From: Alphaproteobacteria bacterium
GTDB taxonomy: Bacteria > Pseudomonadota > Alphaproteobacteria > Micavibrionales > UBA2020
NCBI GenBank assembly: GCA_025934695.1
Contig: JAICWS010000001.1
Coordinates: forward strand, 587,301 to 651,300
Length of the DNA stretch: 64,000 nt
Direction of reading: 5' to 3'
The notes below the pieces were generated by a model. The model had not been told where the DNA came from. It saw nothing but the letters and a program-made list of their open reading frames with translations, and ran no database searches. The position numbers and the translations under genes are program-made. This document shows, piece by piece, positions 52,789-61,380 of the stretch (position 1 is the first letter of the stretch; each line of letters starts with the position of its first letter).

Positions 52789-52863
52789 AGGGCTGACGCC
52801 ATTCCTTTCCTATAACCTAGGTCATACGCCAAATGAGGGCAAGTCCGCCGCGCTGTCATAATG

Positions 52864-55188
52864 TCATGGCTGGTTACTGTCATGGGTCTGGGTAAGCTGG
52901 ACGGTGGGCGCGCTGAATTCGCCGATATTCTTGAATCCGACGCGGAAGAGGACGGCAGTGCCATTGTTGCCGGTCTGGTCCCGCAGCAGGTTGCGCACGC
53001 CTTCCGCGGTGAAGGTGAAACATTCATCGGCGTAGTTCAGGCTAAAGGAGGCCTTGCGCAACCCCGGATCGAGCGTGCCGATGTCGGTCAACGTGTCCGC
53101 CGCCGTATACCAATGCTCGCGGAACCGGTATTTGCCTCCGAATTCGACCTGCTGACGCGGCTCGGTGAAACCGGTGCCGGCGATGTCGTTGATGTAGATG
53201 TAGCGCGCGGCGCCGCTGACCGTGTCGTTGCCCGCCACAACCTGCAATTCGTGGCGCCGAATGGCGAAGCTGTTGTCGAGCTGGAAGTGATAGTCGGCAT
53301 TCAGGTACTTCGAAATGCCGGCGTCAATCTCGCCGACATAGTCGGAGGCGTGGCCCTCGAGGCCAGAGCCGTCGGGAAAGGCCGTGTCGTTGCGGAAGCG
53401 ATAACTCTGGCCGAAGAAGGTCTTGACGTAGCGTCCGTTGTCGCCGTAGTCGCCCAGGCGCATCCCGTAGTTCGCGCGCACGCCGTCTTCCTGCCGGTCG
53501 ATGCCGGGGAAGCGGTTGTCGGAAAAGAGGTTGTTGATGTCGAGCTCGGTGTCGATGGAATCCTCGTTCGGGACCTTGGGGTCGTTCTCGTCGATGATGG
53601 GGCTTGCGTTTATCGACACGACCGGCTCGAGCATGAGCTGCGTGTCGGAGAGGCGCTTGACCATGGGATAGCTCATTTCCGCGGTGGCGACGGCCATGCC
53701 GCGCAACGTGGTGGTATTGTCGTCAAGCGTGGGATCCAGCTTGGCTGCGTCGCTCTGCTGCACGGAATAGAAATCGCCCCTCCCCTGCACGCTTAAGAGG
53801 CTGGTGATGCCGCTGGAGAAGATGTCGCGCCGCTGCCAGCCGCCGTTGGCAGAGACCCGCTGCACGTCTTGTCCCGACGCCTGGCGCGACAGACCCAGAA
53901 GGCCGCCACCCAGGTTCCAGCGTCCGCCCAGCAGGCTGCCGGGCTCGCCGATGAAATTGGTTTCGAGCATCGGCAGAAGGTCGGGCTGTTCCGGCCGGGG
54001 TCCTAAGCGCACGTCCTCGAAGGTAACGGCCGAAACGCGCGTATAGTCGCGGCCTGACAGCCGCTCGGCGTAGATATCGCTGTCGAGGACATCGAGATCG
54101 GAAATATCGTAAAGCCTCAGGAACTGCTTGTCCGAGACGCGCTGCACGTCGAAACCGCCGCGCCAGGTCTGCGAGAGGTCAAAAAGCCCGTCGGCGAAGA
54201 CGCTACCGCGCTCGACGTTATGCGTCGTCGACCCGTCTTCCTCGAGCCGGTCGGATTTTGCGCCCGAAAGATCGATGTCCAGCTTGCCGTTGGCGAAGCG
54301 CTCGCGCCATTCCGCCTGCGCCAGGGTGCCCTCGCGCGTCGTGGGCTTGAGAAGGATAGTCGCGTCCTTGTCGGGCGCGATGTCCCAGTAATAGCCCTCC
54401 TCCACGAAGCCGCCGAGCGTGCTGGAATAGCCGGCGGTCGGGCGCAGGAAACCGCTCTTGCGCTTCACCGACGGATCCGCGTGCGAAAAGATCGGCGCGA
54501 ACGCCAGCGGCACGCCCTCGAACTCGAGCCGCGCATTTGTGTATTTGACGGTATGGTCGGTCTCATCGTGGATGACCTTGTCCGCCTTGATCTGCCAAAG
54601 CGGATGCGGGTTGGCTTCGCAGACATGGCAGGCGGTATAGGTCGCATCCGTCATCGTCATCTTCGTGCCGTTCTGGCGCAGGCCTTCGGCAGCGGTGAAG
54701 CGCGAGCCGTCCGCCAGCAGCGACAAGAGGCCCTGCACGAAGCCGTTCTTCATGTCCTTCGTCAGCTGCACGTACTCGGCGAAATGCACGTCGCCGTTGT
54801 CATCGAGCAGCGACACGTTGCCGATCGCCTGCACCGTGTCGGTGTCGAGGTGATAAATCATCTTGTCCGCGCGCACGATTTTTTCGCCCTGGATGAGCTC
54901 GACGTCGCCGATGGCGGTGACGGTCTGCGCCTTGTCGTCGTGGCTGAGTTCCTTCGCGGAGAAATGCACGGGCTCCTTGCTCGGCCTGAACATGCCGCCG
55001 CCGGACACCTTGCTCGGTGTTTGTGGCTCCCCGGCCCTGGTCGCGGATTGCTGGGTAATCGCCTGCGTATTCTCGGGCGGTTTCAGCGTCTCGGCCGATG
55101 CCACGCGCGCGCACAGCAGCAGCGCCACGGCCCATGACAGGCACGGCGCAATACGGATGCGGAACAGACTTTGTCTTCGCTGCGGCAA
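52864..55188 (-). CDS. lptD: LPS-assembly protein LptD
   Basis: LptD is the outer-membrane beta-barrel that inserts lipopolysaccharide at the cell surface. The 774-residue protein has a signal peptide (RVASAE, near residue 32) and a periplasmic OstA jellyroll (about 70-200: PVHFSAKELSHDDKAQTVTAIGDVELIQGEKIVRADKMIYHLDTD). A long beta-barrel with many aromatic strand ends runs to the C-terminus. The cysteine pattern includes TACHVCEANPHPLW and a C-terminal DECFTF. The start is a TTG at 55188 by position of the signal peptide, because no earlier start gives a basic N-terminus; there is no good ribosome site. The usual surA-pdxA-rsmA neighbours are absent here. Confidence 0.93.
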   Translation of the reverse strand: MPQRRQSLFRIRIAPCLSWAVALLLCARVASAETLKPPENTQAITQQSATRAGEPQTPSKVSGGGMFRPSKEPVHFSAKELSHDDKAQTVTAIGDVELIQGEKIVRADKMIYHLDTDTVQAIGNVSLLDDNGDVHFAEYVQLTKDMKNGFVQGLLSLLADGSRFTAAEGLRQNGTKMTMTDATYTACHVCEANPHPLWQIKADKVIHDETDHTVKYTNARLEFEGVPLAFAPIFSHADPSVKRKSGFLRPTAGYSSTLGGFVEEGYYWDIAPDKDATILLKPTTREGTLAQAEWRERFANGKLDIDLSGAKSDRLEEDGSTTHNVERGSVFADGLFDLSQTWRGGFDVQRVSDKQFLRLYDISDLDVLDSDIYAERLSGRDYTRVSAVTFEDVRLGPRPEQPDLLPMLETNFIGEPGSLLGGRWNLGGGLLGLSRQASGQDVQRVSANGGWQRRDIFSSGITSLLSVQGRGDFYSVQQSDAAKLDPTLDDNTTTLRGMAVATAEMSYPMVKRLSDTQLMLEPVVSINASPIIDENDPKVPNEDSIDTELDINNLFSDNRFPGIDRQEDGVRANYGMRLGDYGDNGRYVKTFFGQSYRFRNDTAFPDGSGLEGHASDYVGEIDAGISKYLNADYHFQLDNSFAIRRHELQVVAGNDTVSGAARYIYINDIAGTGFTEPRQQVEFGGKYRFREHWYTAADTLTDIGTLDPGLRKASFSLNYADECFTFTAEGVRNLLRDQTGNNGTAVLFRVGFKNIGEFSAPTVQLTQTHDSNQP

Positions 55189-55317
55189 GAGTGCTGGACT
55201 GATGTTAGATAGACCCCAAGTTCACTCACGATTTTCCTGAATAATCAGAGGTTTGTCAAATGAATTGGAGGCTAAATTGAAGGCACGGAAAGTTCATCGT
55301 GATTTAGGAAAATTTAA

Positions 55318-55537
55318 ACGCAGAGATCGGAGAACCGGAGGTGCTTCTGGCGTCGCGCGAAGCGCATTTATTTGGGGACGTGCAATTCCGCGCGAAGTAA
55401 CGAAGTTACGAAGCCTTTGGGACATTCCTGTCCTACCTTCATAACGTTACTTCACGTAAAAAAGCCATTTTTCAGAAAAGGCGCTTCGCGCCAAATAGGA
55501 AAGAGCTCCGGTTCTCCGGATCTCCGCGTTTCAACTA
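55318..55537. repeat. Large imperfect palindrome, R5 family copy 2
   Basis: GCAGAGATCGGAGAACCGGA near 55320 and its mirror near 55506-55530 border nested pairs of TCGCGCGAAGCGC/GCGCTTCGCG and CGAAGTAACGAAG/CGTTACTTC. Layout and many bases match 29571-29790. The right end runs to the stop codon of the DEAD-box helicase gene. The element fills most of the gap 55189-55534, which has no gene. Confidence 0.82.
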
Positions 55538-56842
55538 CCGCTTCCGGAGGAACGAGGGCACGTCTTCGCCGAAGCTGCCTTCGTTGTGCTCGGCGTCGAT
55601 TTCGATATTGTCGACGTGGCGCTGGCGGTGGTCCTGCTTCTGGTGACGGTTGTGGTGGCGTTCTTTCTGGCGCACGACCGGCTCGGCGCGCGGCTTTTCG
55701 GGCGGCGGCGGCGGGGCCTTGCCCATGTTGAGGTCCATGACCTCGATCTTCTTGCCGATCAGCTTTTCGATGATACGCAGCGCCTTCTCGTCCATCGGCG
55801 TGGCGAGCGTAAAGGCGCGGCCGGTGAGGCCCGCGCGGCCCGTCCGGCCGATGCGGTGAACGTAATCTTCCGGATGGTTCGGCACATCCCAGTTGAACAC
55901 ATGCGACATGGCCTGCACGTCGAGGCCGCGCGCGGCGACATCGCTGCACACGAGGATCTGGCTCTCGCCCGCCTTGAAGGCGTTGAGCGCTTCCGTGCGC
56001 TCGCTCTGCTCCATGTCGCCATGCAGGGCGGCCGCCTTGATGCCTTTCGACTTCATGAAGCGGCGCACCTCTTCGATGTCGCGCTTGCGGTTGCAGAACA
56101 CGAAGGCGTTCTTCACTTCTTCCTGCTGGAAGAGCTTGTAGAAAGCGTTCTGCTTTTGCTTGAAATGCGGCACGGGAACGACGAATTGCTCGACATTCGT
56201 GTTCGTCGACGAGGTCGCGGCGACGCTGACCGTCTTCGGATTGGTGAGGAATTTATCGGCGAGCCGCTTGATCTCCGGCGGCATGGTCGCCGAGAAGAAC
56301 AGCGTCTGGCGGATGGGCGGCAGGATCGAGACGATCTTCTCGAGATCGGGGATGAAGCCCATGTCCATCATGCGGTCCGCCTCGTCGATGACGAGGATTT
56401 TAATGTCAGCCAGCAAAATCTTGCCGCGGCCGAACAGGTCAAGCAGGCGTCCGGGAGTGGCGATAAGCACATCCACGCCGCGGTCGAGCAGCGAAATCTG
56501 CTCGTCCATCGAGGTGCCGCCCACGATCAGCGCCTTGGTCAGCGGGTGATACTTGCCGTACTTGTCGAAGTTCTCGGCCGTCTGCATCGCGAGTTCGCGC
56601 GTCGGCGACAGGATGAGCGAGCGCGGCATGCGCGCCTTGGCGCGGCCGCCCGCGAGAATATCGATCATCGGCATGGTGAAGGCGCCCGTCTTGCCGGTGC
56701 CGGTCTGGGCAAGGCCCAGCACATCCCGGCACATCTGGATCATCGGTATCGCCTGTTCCTGGATGGGGGTCGGGTTCTTATAACCGGAGTCTTCGATGGC
56801 CCTGAGTACCGGTTCGCTGAGACCTAGCTCTTTAAATTCCAT
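55535..56842 (-). CDS. DEAD-box RNA helicase (RhlE type)
   Basis: This is a 435-residue ATP-dependent RNA helicase involved in RNA structure remodelling and ribosome or degradosome work. Q-motif region FKELGLSEPVLRAIEDSGYKNPTPIQEQAIP, Walker A AQTGTGKT at 45-52, PTREL at 80-84, DEAD at 153-156, SAT, and HRIGRTGRAG in the second RecA domain are all present. A C-terminal extension rich in His, Gln and Arg (HHNRHQKQDHRQRH) follows, typical of RhlE-like enzymes. The start at 56842 has no strong ribosome site. Its stop overlaps an R5 repeat end. Confidence 0.94.
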   Translation of the reverse strand: MEFKELGLSEPVLRAIEDSGYKNPTPIQEQAIPMIQMCRDVLGLAQTGTGKTGAFTMPMIDILAGGRAKARMPRSLILSPTRELAMQTAENFDKYGKYHPLTKALIVGGTSMDEQISLLDRGVDVLIATPGRLLDLFGRGKILLADIKILVIDEADRMMDMGFIPDLEKIVSILPPIRQTLFFSATMPPEIKRLADKFLTNPKTVSVAATSSTNTNVEQFVVPVPHFKQKQNAFYKLFQQEEVKNAFVFCNRKRDIEEVRRFMKSKGIKAAALHGDMEQSERTEALNAFKAGESQILVCSDVAARGLDVQAMSHVFNWDVPNHPEDYVHRIGRTGRAGLTGRAFTLATPMDEKALRIIEKLIGKKIEVMDLNMGKAPPPPPEKPRAEPVVRQKERHHNRHQKQDHRQRHVDNIEIDAEHNEGSFGEDVPSFLRKR

Positions 56843-56968
56843 AATTCTGCTTTTGTCGCCGATTTTTCGTATCTTTTTTAGCGTTCATAGCCCTGAATAC
56901 ATTGCTCATACGCTGGTTTCGATGTAGTTTACAAGCATTATTTCATATTAATTCGCGAGGAGCCAGCC

Positions 56969-58012
56969 ATGGCGAAGCTACATCCGCAGATGAGTGTCAG
57001 CCCGAACGCGCCGGTTGCCAACCTGCCGGTCAAACTTCCCGTTGCCGCCAACAAGGCGCACGGGCATGCACGCAATCCGGGGACGGAACTTAACATAGAT
57101 TGGCTGGAAGGGCTGAACGTCAACTTCTCGGCCGTCGAGCGCCGCACTTCCACCCTGCTCGGCCGCCGCACTGTCAAGAAGCAATGGCAGGCGGCCTGGC
57201 TGCTCAAAGCCCTCGCCTGCATGGACCTGACAACCTTAAGCGGCGATGACACCCCCGGCCGCGTCAAGCGCCTCTGCGCCAAGGCCCGCAAGCCGTTGCG
57301 TGACGATCTCGTTTCGGCGCTCGGCATCCAGGATCTGCACCTGACGACCGGCGCCGTCTGCGTCTACCATGAAATGGTCGAGACGGCGGTGAAGGAGCTG
57401 GAAGGCACGAATATTCCCGTGGCGGCCGTCGCCGCCGGCTTCCCGCACGGCCTGTCGCCCCTGAAGCAGCGCCTCGCGGAAATCCGCGCCTCGGTCGATG
57501 CGGGCGCGAAGGAAATCGACATCGTCATCACCCGCGGTCATGTGCTGACCGGCAACTGGCACGCGCTCTACGACGAAGTGAAGCAGATGCGCGAAGCCTG
57601 CGGCGACGCGCACCTCAAGTCCATTCTCGCGACGGGCGAACTCGCCACCATGCGCAACGTGGCGAAAGCCAGCATGGTCGCGATGATGGCGGGATCCGAC
57701 TTCATCAAGACCTCGACCGGCAAGGAATCGGTCAACGCGAACCTGAACGTGACCATGGTCATGGTGCGCATGATCCGCGAATATGAAGACCAGACCGGCT
57801 TCAAGATCGGCTACAAGCCCGCGGGCGGCATCGCGACCGCCAAGGACGTCATGAACTACCAGTTCCTGATGAAGGAAGAGCTGGGCTATGACTGGCTGCA
57901 GCCCGACCTGTTCCGCATCGGCGCCTCGTCGCTGCTGGCCGACATCGAGCGCCAGCTCGAGCATTACCTCACCGGCCGCTACTCGGCCAACAACCGCCAT
58001 CCCGTGGGTTAA
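56969..58012 (+). CDS. deoC: Deoxyribose-phosphate aldolase
   Basis: DeoC splits 2-deoxyribose-5-phosphate into glyceraldehyde-3-phosphate and acetaldehyde. The 347-residue protein has the TIM-barrel motifs DLTTLSGDDT, VAAVAAGFPHG, EIDIVITRG, SDFIKTSTGKE with Schiff-base Lys247, and GYKPAGGI with Lys283. It is longer than the E. coli type because of an N-terminal extension of about 85 residues before DLTTLS. GAGGAG precedes the ATG by 5 bases. The acetaldehyde it makes could be oxidised by the ALDH16-type enzyme encoded 630 bases downstream. Confidence 0.95.
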   Translation: MAKLHPQMSVSPNAPVANLPVKLPVAANKAHGHARNPGTELNIDWLEGLNVNFSAVERRTSTLLGRRTVKKQWQAAWLLKALACMDLTTLSGDDTPGRVKRLCAKARKPLRDDLVSALGIQDLHLTTGAVCVYHEMVETAVKELEGTNIPVAAVAAGFPHGLSPLKQRLAEIRASVDAGAKEIDIVITRGHVLTGNWHALYDEVKQMREACGDAHLKSILATGELATMRNVAKASMVAMMAGSDFIKTSTGKESVNANLNVTMVMVRMIREYEDQTGFKIGYKPAGGIATAKDVMNYQFLMKEELGYDWLQPDLFRIGASSLLADIERQLEHYLTGRYSANNRHPVG

Positions 58013-58017
58013 CGCAC

Positions 58018-58218
58018 ATGCCGAAGAACAGCGAAGACTTCAACGACGAAAGCCTGCTGCGTTCCTTGCGCGAATACAAGCGCCGCGACCCCGACTTCCG
58101 CCATGCCATCGACGATTTCGTCGAAGGCGAAGTGAAGTATGGGAAGGACGACCCGATCGAAGGCCAGCCGTTCGAAGAAAAACCGCCCGCACTGAAAGCG
58201 CCGAAGCCAAGGACGTGA
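58018..58218 (+). CDS. Small hydrophilic protein downstream of deoC
   Basis: This is a 66-residue, charged, probably helical protein (ESLLRSLREYKRRDPDFRHAIDDFVEGEVKYGKDDPIEGQPFEEKPP). No family is recognised. It begins 5 bases after deoC, whose last codons serve as ribosome region, and ends one base before the GTG of the GIY-YIG gene, so the three are likely co-transcribed. Confidence 0.65.
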   Translation: MPKNSEDFNDESLLRSLREYKRRDPDFRHAIDDFVEGEVKYGKDDPIEGQPFEEKPPALKAPKPRT

Positions 58219-58219
58219 T

Positions 58220-58507
58220 GTGGCGTATTACGTTTATATATTGGCGAAGAAACGGAATAGCACTTTCTACGTGGGATTTACGGAGAACCTGGCAAAACGG
58301 GTGTGGGAACATAGAAATGAAGCGGCAGACGGATTTACAAAGAAGTACGGAATAAAAGCGCTTGTTTACTACGAGGTTTCGGACAACTACGAAGGCGCCT
58401 TGTTTCGTGAAAAACAACTGAAGAAATGGCGCCGAGAATCGAAGATGAAGTTGATCGAGCAAATGAACCCCAAATGGGAAGATTTATATGAGAGCATTTG
58501 TAACTAG
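58220..58507 (+). CDS. GIY-YIG domain protein (UPF0213-like), second copy
   Basis: This is a 95-residue GIY-YIG protein with YYVYILAKKRNSTFYVGFTENLAKRVWEH and the terminal REKQLKKWRRESKMKLIEQMNP. It starts at GTG 58220 behind AAGGACGTGAT, because no in-frame ATG precedes the VYIL strand. This gene is AT-rich compared with deoC and aldehyde dehydrogenase around it, suggesting a mobile history. A different family member is at 32244-32486. Confidence 0.85.
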   Translation: MAYYVYILAKKRNSTFYVGFTENLAKRVWEHRNEAADGFTKKYGIKALVYYEVSDNYEGALFREKQLKKWRRESKMKLIEQMNPKWEDLYESICN

Positions 58508-58510
58508 AAA

Positions 58511-58622
58511 CACGCCACCCCGCCGACGGGCGGGGTCCGGCCGCCGCGAAGCGGCGATTTATAAATGCGCGGCGCAGCCGCGTGACCGGATGCCGCCCTT
58601 CGGCGGCATGGCAAACTGAGAG
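58511..58622. repeat. R1-family composite palindrome upstream of the aldehyde dehydrogenase
   Basis: Four hairpins follow each other: CACCCCGCC/GGCGGGGT, GCCGC/GCGGC, GCGCGGC/GCCGCG and GATGCCGCC/GGCGGCAT, ending in GGCAAACTGAGAG. The same order is found at 10-112 before mfd and in reverse at 3608-3760. The gap holds no gene. Confidence 0.82.
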
Positions 58623-58641
58623 AGGCCAAGGAGAACCACAC

Positions 58642-61044
58642 ATGTCCGCAAAAGTCGCAGAGATTTTCGAAACCATGGAATACGGCCCCGCGCCGGAGAG
58701 CGATAAGACCGCGAATGAATGGCTGGAGAGCCATGGCCGTAGCTTTGGGCATTTCATCGACGGGAAATGGGTGAAGCCGAACAAGACCAAATACTTCACC
58801 ACGAAAAACCCGGCCACGGGCGACATCCTGGCGAAGATCGCCTGCGGCGGCAAAGCGGAAGTCGATGCCGCGGTGAAGGCCGCGCACAAGGCCCTCAAGG
58901 GCTGGCAGGCGCTCGACGGGCATGAGCGCGCGAAATACCTTTATGCGCTGGCCCGCCTGATCCAGAAGAATTCCCGCATCCTCGCCGTCGTCGAGAGCAT
59001 GGACAACGGCAAGCCGATCCGCGAGACGCGCGACATCGACGTGAGCCTCGCGGCGCGGCATTTCTACCACCATACTGGCTGGGCGCAGATCCTCGACACC
59101 GAATTCCCCGGCTATGAAGCCCATGGTGTCGTGGGCCAGGTCATCCCCTGGAACTTCCCTTTCCTGATGCTGGCCTGGAAGATCGCGCCGGCGCTGGCCG
59201 CGGGTAATACCGTCGTGCTGAAGCCCGCTGAATTCACGCCGCTGACTGCCATGCTGTTCGCCGAGCTGTGCCTCGAGGCCGGCCTGCCCGCGGGCGTCGT
59301 CAACATTGTGCAGGGCGACGGTTCGACCGGCGCCGAGATCACCAAGCATCCCGATATCGCCAAGGTGGCCTTCACCGGCTCGACAGATGTCGGCCGCATC
59401 ATCCGCACCGCGACCGCGGGCTCGGGCAAGGCGCTGACGCTGGAACTGGGCGGCAAATCGCCGACGATCGTGTTCGAAAATGCGGACCTCGACAGCGCCG
59501 TCGAAGGCGTGGTCGACGGTATCTGGCTCAACCAGGGCGAAGTCTGCTGCGCCGGTTCCCGCCTGCTGCTGCAGGAAGGCATCGCGGACAAGATGATCCG
59601 CAAGCTCACCCAGCGCATGAAGCAGCTCCGCGTCGGCTCGCCGCTCGACAAGGCGATCGACATGGGCGCGATCGTCAGCGAGGAACAATACGAGAAGATC
59701 GACAGCCTCGTGAAACAAGGCGTCAGGGAAGGCGCCAAGCTAATCCAGCCCGGCAAGGACAGCTGCCCCACGTCGGGCTGCTTCTTCCCGCCCACGATGC
59801 TGACGAACGTACAACCCGCCTCGACCGTCGCCGAAGTCGAAATCTTCGGCCCCGTCGTGTCGGTGCTGACTTTCCGCACGCCGGAAGAAGCCGTGCTGCT
59901 CGCGAACAACACGCGCTATGGCCTCGCCGCCAGCATCTGGAGCGAGAACATCAACCTCGCCCTCGATATCGCGCCGAAGATCAAGGCGGGCGTGGTCTGG
60001 ATCAACTCGACCAACCTGTTCGACGCGGCTTGCGGCTTCGGCGGCTACCGCGAATCCGGCTTCGGCCGCGAGGGCGGACGCGAAGGCATGTATGCTTACC
60101 TGAAGCCGAAATACGTCAAGTCGCTGCCCGTCTATAAAGAGAGCAAGACCGGCTTGAGTCCCGCCAAGCACGTGAGCGCCGTCGAAGGCCTCGCGAATAT
60201 CGACCGCACGGCGAAGCTTTACATCGGCGGCAAGCAGGCGCGTCCCGACGGCGCTTACAGCCTGTCGATCACCGACAAAAATGGCAAACTGGTCGGCCAG
60301 GTCGGCGAGGGCAATCGCAAGGATATCCGCAACGCGGTCGAAGCCGCGAAGAAAGCGGAAGGCTGGAGCAAATCCGCCCACCATCTGCGCGCGCAGATCC
60401 TGTACTACATCGCCGAAAACCTGTCGGCCCGCTCCGACGAGTTCAAGAAGCGCCTCGTGCAGCTGACGGGCGTCACGCCCGCCGCCGCGGCGAAGGAAGT
60501 CGATGCGTCGATTCGCCGTCTTTTTACATACGGCGCCTGGGCCGACAAGTACGATGGGGATGTGCACTATCCCCCTGCCCGCCTCGTCTCGGTCGCGATG
60601 AAAGAGTCGGTCGGCATCCTCGGCATCGTCTGCCCGGATGAAAATCCGCTCCTGTCCTTCGTGTCGCTGTTCGCGCCCGCGATGGCCATGGGTAACCGCA
60701 CCGTCATTATTCCTTCCGAGAAATATCCCTTGCTGGCGACCGACCTCTATCAGATCTTCGATACATCGGATGTCGTCGCGGGCTCGATCAACATCGTCAC
60801 GGGCATCCGCAAGGACCTGACCAAGACGCTGGGCGAGCACGACGAAGTCGACGCGATCTGGTATTTCGGCTCCGACATTGCCGGAAGCGAGCAGGTCGAA
60901 AAAGGCTCCGTCGGCAACCTCAAGCGCACCTGGGTCAACAACGGCAGGCAGCGCGACTGGTTCGATCGCGCGCAGGCCGAGGGCGAGGAATTCCTGCGCC
61001 ATGCCGTCGAGATCAAGAACATCTGGATCCCGTACGGGGAGTGA
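58642..61044 (+). CDS. Double-domain aldehyde dehydrogenase (ALDH16-like)
   Basis: This is an 800-residue cytosolic protein. Its N-terminal domain (about 45-510) is a complete aldehyde dehydrogenase with Glu268 (LELGGKSP) and catalytic Cys302 (GEVCCAGSR), and the C-terminal domain (about 530-790) is a degenerate second ALDH fold that lacks the cysteine and part of the cofactor site. This layout is that of family ALDH16. Aldehyde oxidation with NAD(P) is expected; acetaldehyde from DeoC is a likely substrate, given the gene neighbourhood. AAGGAG precedes the ATG at 58642, which excludes the in-frame start at 58582 inside the repeat. Confidence 0.92.
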   Translation: MSAKVAEIFETMEYGPAPESDKTANEWLESHGRSFGHFIDGKWVKPNKTKYFTTKNPATGDILAKIACGGKAEVDAAVKAAHKALKGWQALDGHERAKYLYALARLIQKNSRILAVVESMDNGKPIRETRDIDVSLAARHFYHHTGWAQILDTEFPGYEAHGVVGQVIPWNFPFLMLAWKIAPALAAGNTVVLKPAEFTPLTAMLFAELCLEAGLPAGVVNIVQGDGSTGAEITKHPDIAKVAFTGSTDVGRIIRTATAGSGKALTLELGGKSPTIVFENADLDSAVEGVVDGIWLNQGEVCCAGSRLLLQEGIADKMIRKLTQRMKQLRVGSPLDKAIDMGAIVSEEQYEKIDSLVKQGVREGAKLIQPGKDSCPTSGCFFPPTMLTNVQPASTVAEVEIFGPVVSVLTFRTPEEAVLLANNTRYGLAASIWSENINLALDIAPKIKAGVVWINSTNLFDAACGFGGYRESGFGREGGREGMYAYLKPKYVKSLPVYKESKTGLSPAKHVSAVEGLANIDRTAKLYIGGKQARPDGAYSLSITDKNGKLVGQVGEGNRKDIRNAVEAAKKAEGWSKSAHHLRAQILYYIAENLSARSDEFKKRLVQLTGVTPAAAAKEVDASIRRLFTYGAWADKYDGDVHYPPARLVSVAMKESVGILGIVCPDENPLLSFVSLFAPAMAMGNRTVIIPSEKYPLLATDLYQIFDTSDVVAGSINIVTGIRKDLTKTLGEHDEVDAIWYFGSDIAGSEQVEKGSVGNLKRTWVNNGRQRDWFDRAQAEGEEFLRHAVEIKNIWIPYGE

Positions 61045-61067
61045 AGAGCGGTATATCCAGGCGCTGC

Positions 61068-61181
61068 AACCCCGGCGAAAGCCGGGGTCCACGGACTGCT
61101 GAATTTATCGCTTAGCCAAAGACTGACGGGTGAGCCCGGACTCCCCTAGTCCGTGGGCCCGGCCTTTGCCGGGGCGGCGGG
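61068..61181. repeat. R1-family paired palindrome after the aldehyde dehydrogenase gene
   Basis: The left arm (AACCCCGGCGAAAGCCGGGG then TCCACGGACT) and the mirrored right arm 61147-61181 enclose about 48 unique bases. It lies immediately after the aldehyde dehydrogenase gene and may serve as its transcription end. Confidence 0.85.
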
Positions 61182-61225
61182 CAGTTTGTGTTTCTAAGCG
61201 GCTGTTTTTCCATGCGAAATTAAAT

Positions 61226-61254
61226 TTGACATAATAGCGATAATCCTTTAGTCT
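61226..61254 (+). promoter_or_regulatory. Candidate promoter of the alpha/beta hydrolase gene
   Basis: TTGACA at 61226-61231 is a perfect -35 box, and TAGTCT at 61249-61254 is a weak -10 box with 17-base spacing. It precedes a structured leader of about 120 bases. Confidence 0.38.
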
Positions 61255-61276
61255 TGCCCATAGGCCGACAACCTCT

Positions 61277-61375
61277 GAGGGCGCGCGTGTTTTGAAAGGT
61301 GTTCCCGCGCGCCGGATACGGCAAGGCCAAACCCTCCTGATGATACAGCACCGTTAATCATCCTGATGATGGAGG
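61277..61375 (+). promoter_or_regulatory. Structured leader with mutually exclusive pairings over the ribosome binding site
   Basis: CCTCC at 61333-61337 can pair with the Shine-Dalgarno GGAGG at 61371-61375, closed further by GATGAT (61339-61344 region) with ATCATC (61357-61362). The same C-rich strand (CCCTC, 61332-61336) can instead pair with GAGGG at 61277-61281. A GGCGCGCG/CGCGCGCC hairpin (61280-61287 with 61306-61313) overlaps the GAGGG strand. The alternatives are mutually exclusive, which is the layout of a translational riboswitch or protein-binding leader. Which signal it reads is unknown. Confidence 0.45.
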
Positions 61376-61380
61376 CTTTC

